Assembly (NCBI GenBank): GCA_910577415.1
Contig: CAJTLK010000011.1
Coordinates: forward strand, 1-31,587
Reading direction: 5' to 3'
DNA from: an uncultured Oscillospiraceae bacterium
GTDB taxonomy: Bacteria > Bacillota > Clostridia > Oscillospirales > Oscillospiraceae
Length of the DNA: 31,587 nt
The notes beneath the pieces were generated by a model. It ran no database searches, was not told where the DNA came from, and was given only the letters and a program-made list of their open reading frames with translations. Positions 24,859-31,587 of the stretch are shown piece after piece. The stretch's first letter is position 1. Every line of letters starts with the position of its first letter. The translations under genes were made by a program, and so were the position numbers.

Positions 24859-24971
24859 GGGAAAATTTTGCTTTTCCCCACTTAATATATCCCCTGGCGC
24901 CCTCATCTTCAGTCAACGGTACAAACTCCTCATATGGGACTTGCCCCAGCTCATAGGTTCTTCTATGAGCT
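24859..24971 (+). promoter_or_regulatory. Leader region of the SpoVB-like gene with two hairpins
   Basis: The region between divergent crt and the SpoVB-like gene holds GGGAAAA/TTTTCCC (24859-24865, 24872-24878) and a perfect 9-bp stem AGCTCATAG/CTATGAGCT (24948-24956, 24963-24971) shortly before the Shine-Dalgarno. I could not assign a convincing housekeeping promoter on the plus strand. A sporulation sigma factor would fit the gene, but the boxes are not clear enough to call. Confidence 0.4.
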
Positions 24972-24991
24972 TCTCTGAGAGGAGGTCGGCC

Positions 24992-26560
24992 ATGAAAACC
25001 TTATCCGCCCTGGGTTCCACCGCCCTGCTTACCGCTGTGAGCCTCTTTTCTCAGGTGGTGGGCTTTCTTTACCGGGTCGCCCTCTCCCGCATGGTGGGCG
25101 CCGAGATCATGGGACTCTACCAGCTGGTCATGCCGGTGTCCTCGGTGTTGCTCTCCCTCACCGCCGTCGGCTTTACCGTAGCCTGCTCCCACCTTTCTGC
25201 CCGGGACCAAGCGGTGGGAAACAAGTTTACCGCTGCCCGAACCGTCCATGCCTGTGTCGCGGGGTTTCTGACGGCCTTTACCGCGGTTGCGTTGGTGGTC
25301 GCACCCCTCTCCGACGCTATCTCCGTCCACTTTTTAGGCGACGCCCGCGCCCGGTTGGGGATCCTTCTGCTGCTTCCCTGGGTCCTCCTTACAGGGCTGG
25401 AGAATATCCACAAGCACTTCTTTTACGGCTCGGGCAATGTGCGTCCCCCCGCCTTCACAGAGATCTGTGAGCAAGTCATCCGGGCGGGGGCGGTGCTGGG
25501 CCTGCTCTGGTACTTCCTCCCTCAAAACCCGGAGCGGACTGTGGGGCTTATCGTCTGCGGCATGATCGTCTGTGAGGTGTTCTCTGCCGCTACCCTCACC
25601 CTTCTTTACCGCAAAGCCATGAGGCGCCCCAGCTCCATTCCCTCTCCCTCCTCCGAGGGCCGCACCGCCCGAAAAGCTCTCCGCCGCCGCGTGCTGTCCA
25701 TTGCCCTCCCTATTGGGGCCACCGCTCTGCTGAGCAATCTGATGGGGGCCTGGACAGCAGTGTTGGTCCCCCAGCGGCTGGTGCGGACAGGCAGCGACGT
25801 TTCCTCCGCCATGTCTGCCTTTGGGGTCATGTGCGGTATGACCTTGCCCCTTTTGAGCCTCCCCACCGCCTTTATCTCCGCCATGGGCCTGGTATTGCTG
25901 CCCAAGCTCTCCCAGGCCGCCGCTCTGGGGCGGATGGAGCTGTGCCGGGTTCGGGCGGACAAGGCCATCACCGCCGCGGCCTGGCTCATCCTTCCCGCCT
26001 CAGCCCTCCTCTCCGTCCTCGCCCACCCCCTGGGCGCCGCCATGTTTCACAACGCCGCCGTGGGAGAGTTTGCCCTGCCCCTTGCCCTTGGAGTGGCCAT
26101 GAGCTGCTTTGAGGCGGTGACATCAGTGTGTCTCAACGGTCTGGGAAAACAGCGCCTCAACGCCGCCCACGGTCTGGTATGCGGGGCTGTCCAGCTCTTT
26201 CTCACCTGGTGGCGGATGGCCCTGCCAGACGTAGGACTACGGGGGTATGTGGAAGCGTTTCTGGTCAGCACCGTCGTTGGCTGCACATTGAACTGGCGTA
26301 CCCTGCATACTCTCACCAAACTTCCTTTCCTGTGGCGGCGCTGGCTCATTGCCCCCGGCCTCAGCGCCCTTCTGGCCGCCCTCGACGCCAAGCTCCTCTT
26401 CCCCGTCCTCACCCGCTCGGGACTGGGGGAGACCGCCGCCGCTCTTGGTTGCCTGGGCTTGGGCATTGTGGTCTACCTATCCGCCATGGCGGCCCAGGGT
26501 ATGCTTGACAGCCCGCTTTCAAAGGGAAAGGGAAGTCTTGACAGAGGGTCAAAAATATGA
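24992..26560 (+). CDS. SpoVB-like MOP-superfamily polysaccharide/lipid flippase
   Basis: This membrane protein of 522 residues and about 14 helices is of the MATE/MOP SpoVB-like group. The N-terminal segment, TALLTAVSLFSQVVGFLYRVALSRMVG followed by IMGLYQLVMPV, is typical. In Bacillus SpoVB is needed for spore cortex and related proteins flip lipid-linked wall precursors. Whether this copy serves spores, cell wall or the glycan cluster cannot be told, though it lies outside that cluster. AGGAGG precedes the ATG by seven bases. Its last codons contain the promoter of the riboswitch downstream, and no terminator separates the two. Confidence 0.88.
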   Translation: MKTLSALGSTALLTAVSLFSQVVGFLYRVALSRMVGAEIMGLYQLVMPVSSVLLSLTAVGFTVACSHLSARDQAVGNKFTAARTVHACVAGFLTAFTAVALVVAPLSDAISVHFLGDARARLGILLLLPWVLLTGLENIHKHFFYGSGNVRPPAFTEICEQVIRAGAVLGLLWYFLPQNPERTVGLIVCGMIVCEVFSAATLTLLYRKAMRRPSSIPSPSSEGRTARKALRRRVLSIALPIGATALLSNLMGAWTAVLVPQRLVRTGSDVSSAMSAFGVMCGMTLPLLSLPTAFISAMGLVLLPKLSQAAALGRMELCRVRADKAITAAAWLILPASALLSVLAHPLGAAMFHNAAVGEFALPLALGVAMSCFEAVTSVCLNGLGKQRLNAAHGLVCGAVQLFLTWWRMALPDVGLRGYVEAFLVSTVVGCTLNWRTLHTLTKLPFLWRRWLIAPGLSALLAALDAKLLFPVLTRSGLGETAAALGCLGLGIVVYLSAMAAQGMLDSPLSKGKGSLDRGSKI

Positions 26561-26566
26561 TATATT
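26538..26566 (+). promoter_or_regulatory. Strong promoter for the riboswitch and CaCA antiporter gene
   Basis: TTGACA (26538-26543), a 17-base spacer and TATATT (26561-26566). The -35 box lies inside the SpoVB-like coding sequence. The predicted start, near 26573, is right at the first base-paired strand of the aptamer. Confidence 0.8.
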
Positions 26567-26575
26567 TCCACCGAA

Positions 26576-26667
26576 CTTTGAGGGAGTAGCAGCCGCCCCA
26601 CGGCGGAGCAAGTCAACAACCCCGGCCGGACACCCCGGTCTGGCTTGCTTTTATTTGCGAGACTCAT
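26576..26667 (+). ncRNA. yybP-ykoY-type manganese riboswitch aptamer
   Basis: The order of elements matches the yybP-ykoY motif: TTGAGGGAGTAGC (P1 strand and GGGAGUAGC box, to 26590), a CCGCC-CCAC-GGCGG hairpin (26593-26606), AGCAAG then TCAACA (26607-26618), a GC-rich hairpin, CTTGCT closing the second arm (26644-26649), and GCGAGACTC (26657-26665), which returns to P1. Such aptamers bind Mn2+ between two docked arms and turn on metal exporters. The call rests on motif recall, without a covariance-model score. P1 itself is short here, about four to five pairs. Confidence 0.78.
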
Positions 26668-26706
26668 GTATGGCCAGGCGGCGGTACAGGGGTCTTTTCT
26701 TTTTTC
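26661..26706 (+). terminator. Riboswitch expression-platform terminator
   Basis: GACTCATGTATGGCC (26661-26675) pairs with GGCGGTACAGGGGTC (26680-26694): 13 of 15 positions pair, counting G-U. TTTTCTTTTTT follows. Its 5' arm reuses the aptamer's P1 3' strand, so ligand-stabilised P1 would prevent termination. A second stem, GACTCAGGC/GCCTGAGTC (26713-26721, 26735-26743), lies between it and the Shine-Dalgarno. Confidence 0.75.
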
Positions 26707-26767
26707 AAAAAGGACTCAGGCACGGCCACGGCCCGCCTGAGTCTCTTGTTACAAAGGAGAGGAAACT

Positions 26768-27718
26768 ATGTTGATCCCCGTACTTCTGTTCATCTGCGGT
26801 CTGGCGCTGCTCATTAAGGGCGGCGACTGGTTCGTGGACGGAGCCGAGCGCATTGCCCACCGCTTCCATATGCCCGAGCTGCTTATCGGCGCCACGGTGG
26901 TATCCATCGGCACCACGCTCCCCGAGGTCATGGTCTCGGCCCAGGGCGCGCTGGTAGGCAACGGCTCCATTGCTTTTGGCAACGCTGTGGGTTCGGTGAT
27001 CTGCAACACCGCCCTCATTGCCGCCATCACCCTGGTGGTCAAGCCCGCCAAGGTAAATCGGAAGACCATTCTTCTGCCCACCGCGGCCTTTTTCATCGCC
27101 GCCGCTTACTACTGTTACAACGCGTATGCTTACGGTGCCTTCAGCCTCCACTCCGGCCTGGCGCTGCTGAGTATGTTCGTGGTCTATATGGCGGTCACTG
27201 TCCTCCAGATGAAACGCTCCCCCGATCCCTTTCCGGCGGAAGGAGCCGCCTCTAACGGCTCTCTGGGCGCCGACCTTTTAAATTTGGTGGGTGGGGCCGT
27301 GGTCATCGCCATAGGCGCCCGGCTGTTGGTGGATAACGCCACCGTCATCGCCACCGCCCTGGGTGTCCCGGAGAGCGTCATCGCCCTCACGCTGGTGGCC
27401 CTTGGAACCTCTCTTCCCGAGCTGGTCACAGCCGTCACCTCCCTCATCAAGGGCCACGGCGCGCTTTCTCTGGGCAACATCATTGGCGCCAACCTTTTTA
27501 ACCTGGTGCTGGTATCGGGCACGGCCATTACCATCAATCCCTTCGACCTCTCCACGGCCAGCGCCACCAGCATGGTGGTGGACATTCCCCTGATGCTGGG
27601 CGTGATGCTTCTCCTGACCCTGCCCGCCCTCATCAGACAAAAGCTCTACCGCTGGCAGGGGGCCGTACTGCTACTGACCTATGCGGCCTATTGCGCCTTT
27701 CTTTTCACCCAAGGCTAA
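26768..27718 (+). CDS. CaCA-family cation antiporter (YrbG-like)
   Basis: This 316-residue, ten-helix antiporter of the Ca2+/cation exchanger superfamily has the two inverted alpha-repeats, with GTTLPEVMVSAQGA in the first half and GTSLPELVTAVTSL in the second. The ion-binding acidic residues in both are intact. The family is usually annotated as Na+/Ca2+ exchange. The manganese-type riboswitch upstream argues that this member exports Mn2+, or Mn2+ as well as Ca2+ (inference). AAAGGAGAGG precedes the ATG at 26768. The gene ends at a bidirectional terminator and appears monocistronic. Confidence 0.93.
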   Translation: MLIPVLLFICGLALLIKGGDWFVDGAERIAHRFHMPELLIGATVVSIGTTLPEVMVSAQGALVGNGSIAFGNAVGSVICNTALIAAITLVVKPAKVNRKTILLPTAAFFIAAAYYCYNAYAYGAFSLHSGLALLSMFVVYMAVTVLQMKRSPDPFPAEGAASNGSLGADLLNLVGGAVVIAIGARLLVDNATVIATALGVPESVIALTLVALGTSLPELVTAVTSLIKGHGALSLGNIIGANLFNLVLVSGTAITINPFDLSTASATSMVVDIPLMLGVMLLLTLPALIRQKLYRWQGAVLLLTYAAYCAFLFTQG

Positions 27719-27734
27719 AAGCAGATGTACAGAA

Positions 27735-27768
27735 AGCGGACGGAGCCTGTTTTCAAGCTCCGTCCGCT
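27735..27768. terminator. Bidirectional terminator between the CaCA and carboxypeptidase genes
   Basis: A perfect 12-bp stem, AGCGGACGGAGC with its complement (27735-27746, 27757-27768), has a ten-base loop. ACTTTTATTTT follows on the plus strand, and the CDS ends converge on it. Confidence 0.88.
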
Positions 27769-27772
27769 ACTT

Positions 27773-28909
27773 TTATTTTGCCAGGAAAAATTCTTCCAGC
27801 ATGCCTTTGAAAATACCGCCCACCGTCAAGCGGGGAACGGCCTGACCGGAGACGATATCAATGACCTCCCGGGTCTCCCCGGCAACCTTTACCGTCATCT
27901 CGCCCAGCTTCTGGCCCTGTTCCACCGGGGCCTCCACATCGGCGCAGAGCGCAATGGCGGTCTCCACAGCGCCCACCTGGCTCTTCTCTACCAGCACCCG
28001 GCTGGTGGCGGCAAGCACCGGCTGGACGCTCTCACACTCTCCCAGCAGCACCTTTACCGGGGGCAGGGCTTGGGTCGGCTTGGCGTCCACCACCGTGTAG
28101 TTGGCAAAGCCGTAAGTCAGCATTCCCTTGGCGCTCTCGTTGCGGATGTCGCTGGTTTGGGACTTCATCACCGCGGCGATGAGTTCCATGCCGTCCCGTT
28201 CGGCGGTAGCCGACATGCAGTAGCCCGCCGCGTCGGTAAAGCCGGTTTTCAATCCCGTACAGCCATCATAGAACCGCACCAGCTTGTTGGTATTGGCAAG
28301 CTGGAACGCTCCATCCCGAAGGGTATCCATCCAGATGGTCGTATACTCCCGGATACGGGGGTGCTTCCAAATCAGCTCCCGGCTCATCAGGGCAATGTCG
28401 TAGGCCGAGGTCAGGTGCCCCGGGGCAGGCAGGCCGGTGCAGTTGCAGAAGGTGGTGTCCGACATGCCAAGCTCCACGGCCTTGGCGTTCATCTTTTCCA
28501 CAAAGGCGCTCTCACTCCCCGCCAGGTGCTCGGCCAGAGCCACGCTGGCGTCGTTGCCCGAGGCCACCGCCACTGCCTTGAGAAGGTCGTGGACGCTCAT
28601 GACCTCCCCCTCCTTCAGATAGACCTGGCTGCCGCCCATAGACGCCGCCCGGGCGGAGACCTGAACGGTATCGTCCACCGACAAAACGCCGCTGTCCAGG
28701 GCTTCCATGGTCAGCAGCAATGTCATGATCTTTGTGACGCTGGCCGGTTCCAACCGCTGGTGAGGGTTCATTTCAAAGAGGACCTTACCGGTCTCCTTTT
28801 CCATCAGTACCGCCGACGCTGCCGCCACCTCCGGCCCTCCCACCGCCTCGGCATGGGCCGGGAGAATACAAAGGCTGACGCAGAGCGCCGCCGCGAGATA
28901 TTTTTTCAT
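27773..28909 (-). CDS. D-alanyl-D-alanine carboxypeptidase (DacF/PBP5 type)
   Basis: This 378-residue secreted penicillin-binding protein trims the terminal D-Ala of peptidoglycan stem peptides. An N-terminal signal sequence with an AHA-type cleavage site ends near residue 20. The catalytic Ser57-x-x-Lys60 (SVTK), Ser117-Gly-Asn119 and Lys221-Thr-Gly motifs are all present. The C-terminal PBP5-type beta domain covers about the last 100 residues. The protein ends in an amphipathic stretch that may attach to the membrane. GGAGG seven bases before ATG 28909 sets the start. DacF in Bacillus acts in the forespore; here the choice between vegetative and sporulation roles is open. Confidence 0.94.
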   Translation of the reverse strand: MKKYLAAALCVSLCILPAHAEAVGGPEVAAASAVLMEKETGKVLFEMNPHQRLEPASVTKIMTLLLTMEALDSGVLSVDDTVQVSARAASMGGSQVYLKEGEVMSVHDLLKAVAVASGNDASVALAEHLAGSESAFVEKMNAKAVELGMSDTTFCNCTGLPAPGHLTSAYDIALMSRELIWKHPRIREYTTIWMDTLRDGAFQLANTNKLVRFYDGCTGLKTGFTDAAGYCMSATAERDGMELIAAVMKSQTSDIRNESAKGMLTYGFANYTVVDAKPTQALPPVKVLLGECESVQPVLAATSRVLVEKSQVGAVETAIALCADVEAPVEQGQKLGEMTVKVAGETREVIDIVSGQAVPRLTVGGIFKGMLEEFFLAK

Positions 28910-28976
28910 GCTTCCGCCTCCATCGTTTGATGATGGGATTAAGATGTGAAATTTCCTCCATTCTATCCCCGGTTGA

Positions 28977-29005
28977 TTTTGGAGTTTTTGTCGCAAGTAT
29001 ATAAT
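28977..29005 (+). promoter_or_regulatory. Promoter candidate for the BASS transporter gene
   Basis: TTTTGG (28977-28982), 17 bases, then a consensus TATAAT (29000-29005). The leader to the ATG at 29127 would be about 115 bases. I see no recognisable riboswitch in it. The -35 box is weak. Confidence 0.5.
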
Positions 29006-29126
29006 CTTTCGGTTTTTTCTTGCGCCGCCATGAAAAATGTGCTATTTTATCTGCAAATGTCCGACGCCTCCCGGCTCAGACGTGGTGTGTGCTCCAAAAT
29101 TATTGAGAGAAACGGAGAAAGATATC

Positions 29127-30077
29127 ATGGAGTTTCTGAGAAAGCTTGCCAAGCTCGTCAGCCGGTTTATGGCCGTCATCGTCATCGCGGTAGCCGCCCT
29201 GGCCCTGTTCCTCCCCGCTCCCGTGGGTGCGGTCCTGAAAACCAAGTATGTCAACACCCTGCTGGGCATCGTCATGTTCGGCATGGGCCTCACCCTGAAA
29301 TTCAATGACTTCAAGGTGGTCTTCAGCCGTCCTAAGGACGTGATCATCGGCTGCGTGAGCCAGTTCACCATCATGCCTCTGCTGGCGTTCTTACTTTGCA
29401 AGCTCTTCCAGCTTCCCATCGAGTTGGCCGTGGGCGTCATCCTGGTGGGCACCTGCCCCGGTGGCACCTCCTCCAACGTCATTACATACATGTCCAAGGG
29501 CGACGTGGCCCTGTCCGTGGGTATGACCGCCGTGTCCACCCTGCTGGCCCCCTTCCTCACCCCCCTGCTGACCCAGCTCTACGCCGGGGCTACGGTAGAT
29601 GTGGACATCGTCAACATGTTCCTGTCCATCGTTAAGGTGGTCATCATCCCCATCGCCCTGGGCTTCATCATCAACCGGCTTCTGCCCAAGGTGACTGAGG
29701 TCATCGTGGACATCCTTCCCATGATCTCTACCCTGGCCATCGTGGCCATCGTGGGCGCCGTGGTGGCCGCCAACGCCGCCAAGCTCATGGAGTGCGGCTT
29801 GCTCATCATTGCCGTGGTCGTCCTCCACAATCTGCTGGGCTACGCCGTGGGCTATGGCGTGGGCAAGGTCCTGAAGCTGGACACCACCAAGTGCCGGGCC
29901 ATCTCGGTGGAGGTGGGCATGCAGAACTCCGGCCTGGCTACCACCTTGGCCGGGACCCATTTCGCCCAGTATCCCCTGGCCACCATCCCCGGCGCTGTGT
30001 TCAGCGTGTGGCACAATATCTCCGGCGCCATCCTGGCCAACGTCTTCCTGGCCCTGGACAGCAAGAAGAAGGACTAA
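29127..30077 (+). CDS. Bile acid:sodium symporter (BASS) family transporter
   Basis: This 316-residue protein has about nine to ten helices. It shows the family stretches GMGLTLKFNDFK, GTCPGGTSSNVITYMSKGDVALSV and VEVGMQNSGLATTLA, which form the crossed-helix substrate and Na+ sites. Bacterial BASS proteins carry small organic anions such as pantoate or 2-keto acids, or bile acids. The substrate cannot be read here, and the name should not be taken as evidence of bile acid transport. ATG 29127 follows CGGAGAAAG; a reading from 29037 lacks a ribosome site. A terminator follows, so the gene is probably transcribed alone. Confidence 0.93.
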   Translation: MEFLRKLAKLVSRFMAVIVIAVAALALFLPAPVGAVLKTKYVNTLLGIVMFGMGLTLKFNDFKVVFSRPKDVIIGCVSQFTIMPLLAFLLCKLFQLPIELAVGVILVGTCPGGTSSNVITYMSKGDVALSVGMTAVSTLLAPFLTPLLTQLYAGATVDVDIVNMFLSIVKVVIIPIALGFIINRLLPKVTEVIVDILPMISTLAIVAIVGAVVAANAAKLMECGLLIIAVVVLHNLLGYAVGYGVGKVLKLDTTKCRAISVEVGMQNSGLATTLAGTHFAQYPLATIPGAVFSVWHNISGAILANVFLALDSKKKD

Positions 30078-30094
30078 AAACCGCTTTTGCTCTC

Positions 30095-30128
30095 CTCCCG
30101 CTCCGATGCTTTCGGAGCGGGAGTTTTT
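30095..30128 (+). terminator. Rho-independent terminator after the BASS gene
   Basis: A perfect 12-bp stem, CTCCCGCTCCGA with its complement (30095-30106, 30112-30123), has a five-base loop and is followed by TTTTT. Confidence 0.92.
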
Positions 30129-30212
30129 CGTCCCGGTGCGAACCTTCACCCTGCCGCTTTCCGTACCTCCCCGCCTGAGCCGCCCTCCAAAAAAGAAATT
30201 TTCATTTTCCTC

Positions 30213-30246
30213 TTTACTTTTTTGTATTAGCGTGTTAGTATACTAA
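30213..30246 (+). promoter_or_regulatory. Promoter and palindrome ahead of the amino-acid importer operon
   Basis: TTTACT (30213-30218) is followed after 17 bases by TAGTAT (30236-30241). An overlapping TATACT (30239-30244) is an alternative -10 box. The perfect 12-base dyad TTAGTATACTAA (30235-30246) covers the -10 region and could be a repressor site. Confidence 0.5.
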
Positions 30247-30298
30247 AGCGCCTGTAGGCGTCTATTTTCGATCATTTATCCAAGGAGGATACGTAACC

Positions 30299-31084
30299 AT
30301 GAAAAAGTTAATCTCTCTGGCCCTGGCCGCGGTCCTGGGCCTCTCCCTTACCGCTTGCGGCGGCAAGAGCGCCGACTCGGACAAAAAGTACGTTCAGGAC
30401 AAGGGAACTTTGGTGGTTGGCATCACCGAGTTTGAACCCATGGATTACCAGGACGCCAGCGGTAATTGGATCGGTTTTGACGCCGACCTGGCCAAAGCCT
30501 TTGCCGAAAGCCTGGGCGTCAAGGCCGAGTTCCAGATCATCGAATGGGACAACAAGACCATGGAGCTGGAGGGCAAGACCATCGACGTAGTATGGAACGG
30601 CATGACCCTCACCGATGAGGTCAAAGCCACCATGTCCTGCTCCAACCCCTACTTTAACAACGCCCAGGTGGTCATCGTCAAGGCCGATAAGGCTGCCGAC
30701 TATCGGAGTGTGGACAGCGTGAAGGGCCTCAACTTCGCCGTGGAGAATGGCTCCGCCGGTCAGGAGCAGGTGGAGGCCATCGGCGCCAAATTCACCCCCG
30801 TACTGGACCAGGCCACCGCTCTGCTGGAGGTGGAGGCTGGCACCTCCGACGCCGCCGTCATCGACTACCTGATGGCCGCCGCCACCGTGGGCGAAGGCAC
30901 CAGCTATGCCGATCTCACCTACACCTGCGAGCTCAACAGCGAGGAGTACGGCGTGGGCTTCCGCAAGGAGTCCGATCTGGTGGACGCTCTCAACGATTTC
31001 TTCAAGAGCGCCTATGCCGACGGCACTATGCAGCAGATCGCCGACAACTACGGCATCGGCGATAAGCTCATTGTCCAAAAGTAA
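30299..31084 (+). CDS. Amino-acid ABC transporter substrate-binding lipoprotein
   Basis: This 261-residue lipoprotein has a basic N-terminus, a hydrophobic core and the lipobox LTAC with Cys20 as lipid anchor. The mature part is the type-2 periplasmic-binding fold of polar amino-acid importers: LVVGITEFEPMDYQDASGNW, IGFDADLAKAFAESLG, WNGMTLTDEV and the closing QQIADNYGIGDK. The ligand is not readable from sequence; glutamine, cystine or arginine types are all possible. AAGGAGG stands upstream of the ATG. The permease gene follows three bases later, so the two form one operon. Confidence 0.95.
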   Translation: MKKLISLALAAVLGLSLTACGGKSADSDKKYVQDKGTLVVGITEFEPMDYQDASGNWIGFDADLAKAFAESLGVKAEFQIIEWDNKTMELEGKTIDVVWNGMTLTDEVKATMSCSNPYFNNAQVVIVKADKAADYRSVDSVKGLNFAVENGSAGQEQVEAIGAKFTPVLDQATALLEVEAGTSDAAVIDYLMAAATVGEGTSYADLTYTCELNSEEYGVGFRKESDLVDALNDFFKSAYADGTMQQIADNYGIGDKLIVQK

Positions 31085-31087
31085 GCC

Positions 31088-31587
31088 GTGGAGGTCTTTT
31101 CCGTTGTCATTGGGGCACTGAACCAGGGCTTTCTCCAGACCCTGAAGCTTTTCTTCGTCACCCTGCTGGGTTCTATCCCTCTGGGGCTGGTGATCTGCTT
31201 CGGCTCCATGAGCCGCTGGACGCCTGTCAGTCTCCTGGCCCGTCTCTTCGTGTGGATCATTCGGGGCACTCCCCTGATGCTCCAGCTCATCATCATCTAT
31301 TATGGCCCTGGCGTGGTTATGAGACACTCCCCCTGGCCCGGTGGAGAGTTTGGCCGGTTCCTGGCCGCCGCCATCATGTTCGTCGTCAACTACGCCTGTT
31401 ACTTCTCCGAGATCTACCGGGGCGGCATCCAGGGCGTGCCGGTGGGGCAGCAGGAGGCGGGGCTGGTGCTGGGCCTTACCAAGCGGCAGATCTTTTTCAA
31501 AGTCACTCTTTTACAGATGGTCAAGCGCATCCTGCCCCCCATGTCCAACGAGGTCATTACCCTGGTAAAGGACACGTCACTTGCCAG
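31088..31587 (+). CDS. Amino-acid ABC transporter permease (3' end beyond window)
   Basis: These first 166 codons belong to a HisM/GlnP-type permease of about 220 residues usual length. It begins GALNQGFLQTLKLFFVTLLG with the first helix, and IRGTPLMLQLIIIYYG is a family signature. The EAA-type cytoplasmic loop that docks the ATPase reads QEAGLVLGLTKRQIF. The start is taken as GTG 31088, three bases after the upstream stop. It has no good Shine-Dalgarno, suggesting coupled translation. The remaining helix and the ATP-binding protein gene should lie to the right. Confidence 0.9.
   Translation, partial: MEVFSVVIGALNQGFLQTLKLFFVTLLGSIPLGLVICFGSMSRWTPVSLLARLFVWIIRGTPLMLQLIIIYYGPGVVMRHSPWPGGEFGRFLAAAIMFVVNYACYFSEIYRGGIQGVPVGQQEAGLVLGLTKRQIFFKVTLLQMVKRILPPMSNEVITLVKDTSLA

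Noticed and set aside
27725..28930. Plus-strand open frame of about 400 codons opposite the carboxypeptidase gene
   Set aside because: The minus-strand gene has a signal peptide and all three penicillin-binding motifs. The plus-strand frame is His/Gly-rich with no recognisable domain.
29391..30149. Minus-strand His/Gly-rich frame opposite the BASS transporter
   Set aside because: It is an antisense shadow of a conserved membrane protein with a proper ribosome site and terminator.

Overview
The window reads as a chromosomal segment of a GC-rich, anaerobic, endospore-forming Firmicute, most likely an Oscillospiraceae-type gut butyrate producer (a Flavonifractor, Intestinimonas or Lawsonibacter relative). 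This is inferred from gene content: YlbJ and SpoVB-like sporulation proteins, a DacF-type carboxypeptidase, a crotonase/3-hydroxybutyryl-CoA dehydrogenase pair, a group B [FeFe]-hydrogenase and Shine-Dalgarno-rich, short-spaced genes. No rRNA, tRNA, CRISPR array, transposase or phage gene was seen.

Layout. 1-2.6 kb: the 3' part of an OmpR-type response regulator and its multi-spanning sensor kinase. 2.6-6.1 kb: degV and a divergent TetR regulator sharing an operator/promoter region, then ylbJ, a tandem structured repeat element and a small Cys-rich protein. 6.1-8.9 kb: a monomeric [FeFe]-hydrogenase and a divergent P-loop ATPase. 9.0-22.8 kb: an eleven-gene, minus-strand surface-glycan cluster, visibly more AT-rich than its flanks, with a good promoter at 22.9 kb. 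23.0-24.7 kb: crt-hbd. 25.0-27.7 kb: a SpoVB-like flippase, then a manganese-type (yybP-ykoY) riboswitch controlling a CaCA cation antiporter. 27.8-31.6 kb: D-Ala-D-Ala carboxypeptidase, a BASS-family transporter, and the start of an amino-acid ABC importer operon cut by the window edge. No gene-free stretch exceeds 300 bases.

How the glycan cluster may work (inference). Glycosyltransferases and a fused GT2/CDP-glycerol glycerophosphotransferase would build a teichoic-acid-like polymer in the cytoplasm. A Wzm/Wzt (TagGH)-type ABC exporter would export it; its permease carries an unusual N-terminal extracytoplasmic domain. Acyltransferases would decorate it. A GT2 + GtrA + YfhO trio would add sugars outside the membrane, as in teichoic acid glycosylation of Bacillus and Listeria. 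The yfhO gene is split by a one-base frameshift in this sequence, so that last step may be off.

Most notable signals: (1) two tandem copies of a 5' GTGGTACAATAG hairpin element whose stems differ but stay base-paired; (2) an unexpectedly large set of perfect 10-12 bp inverted repeats inside coding sequence, all in the glycan cluster; (3) a complete promoter/aptamer/terminator logic for a Mn2+-ON switch ahead of the CaCA antiporter; (4) the frameshifted yfhO; (5) the permease with an added domain.
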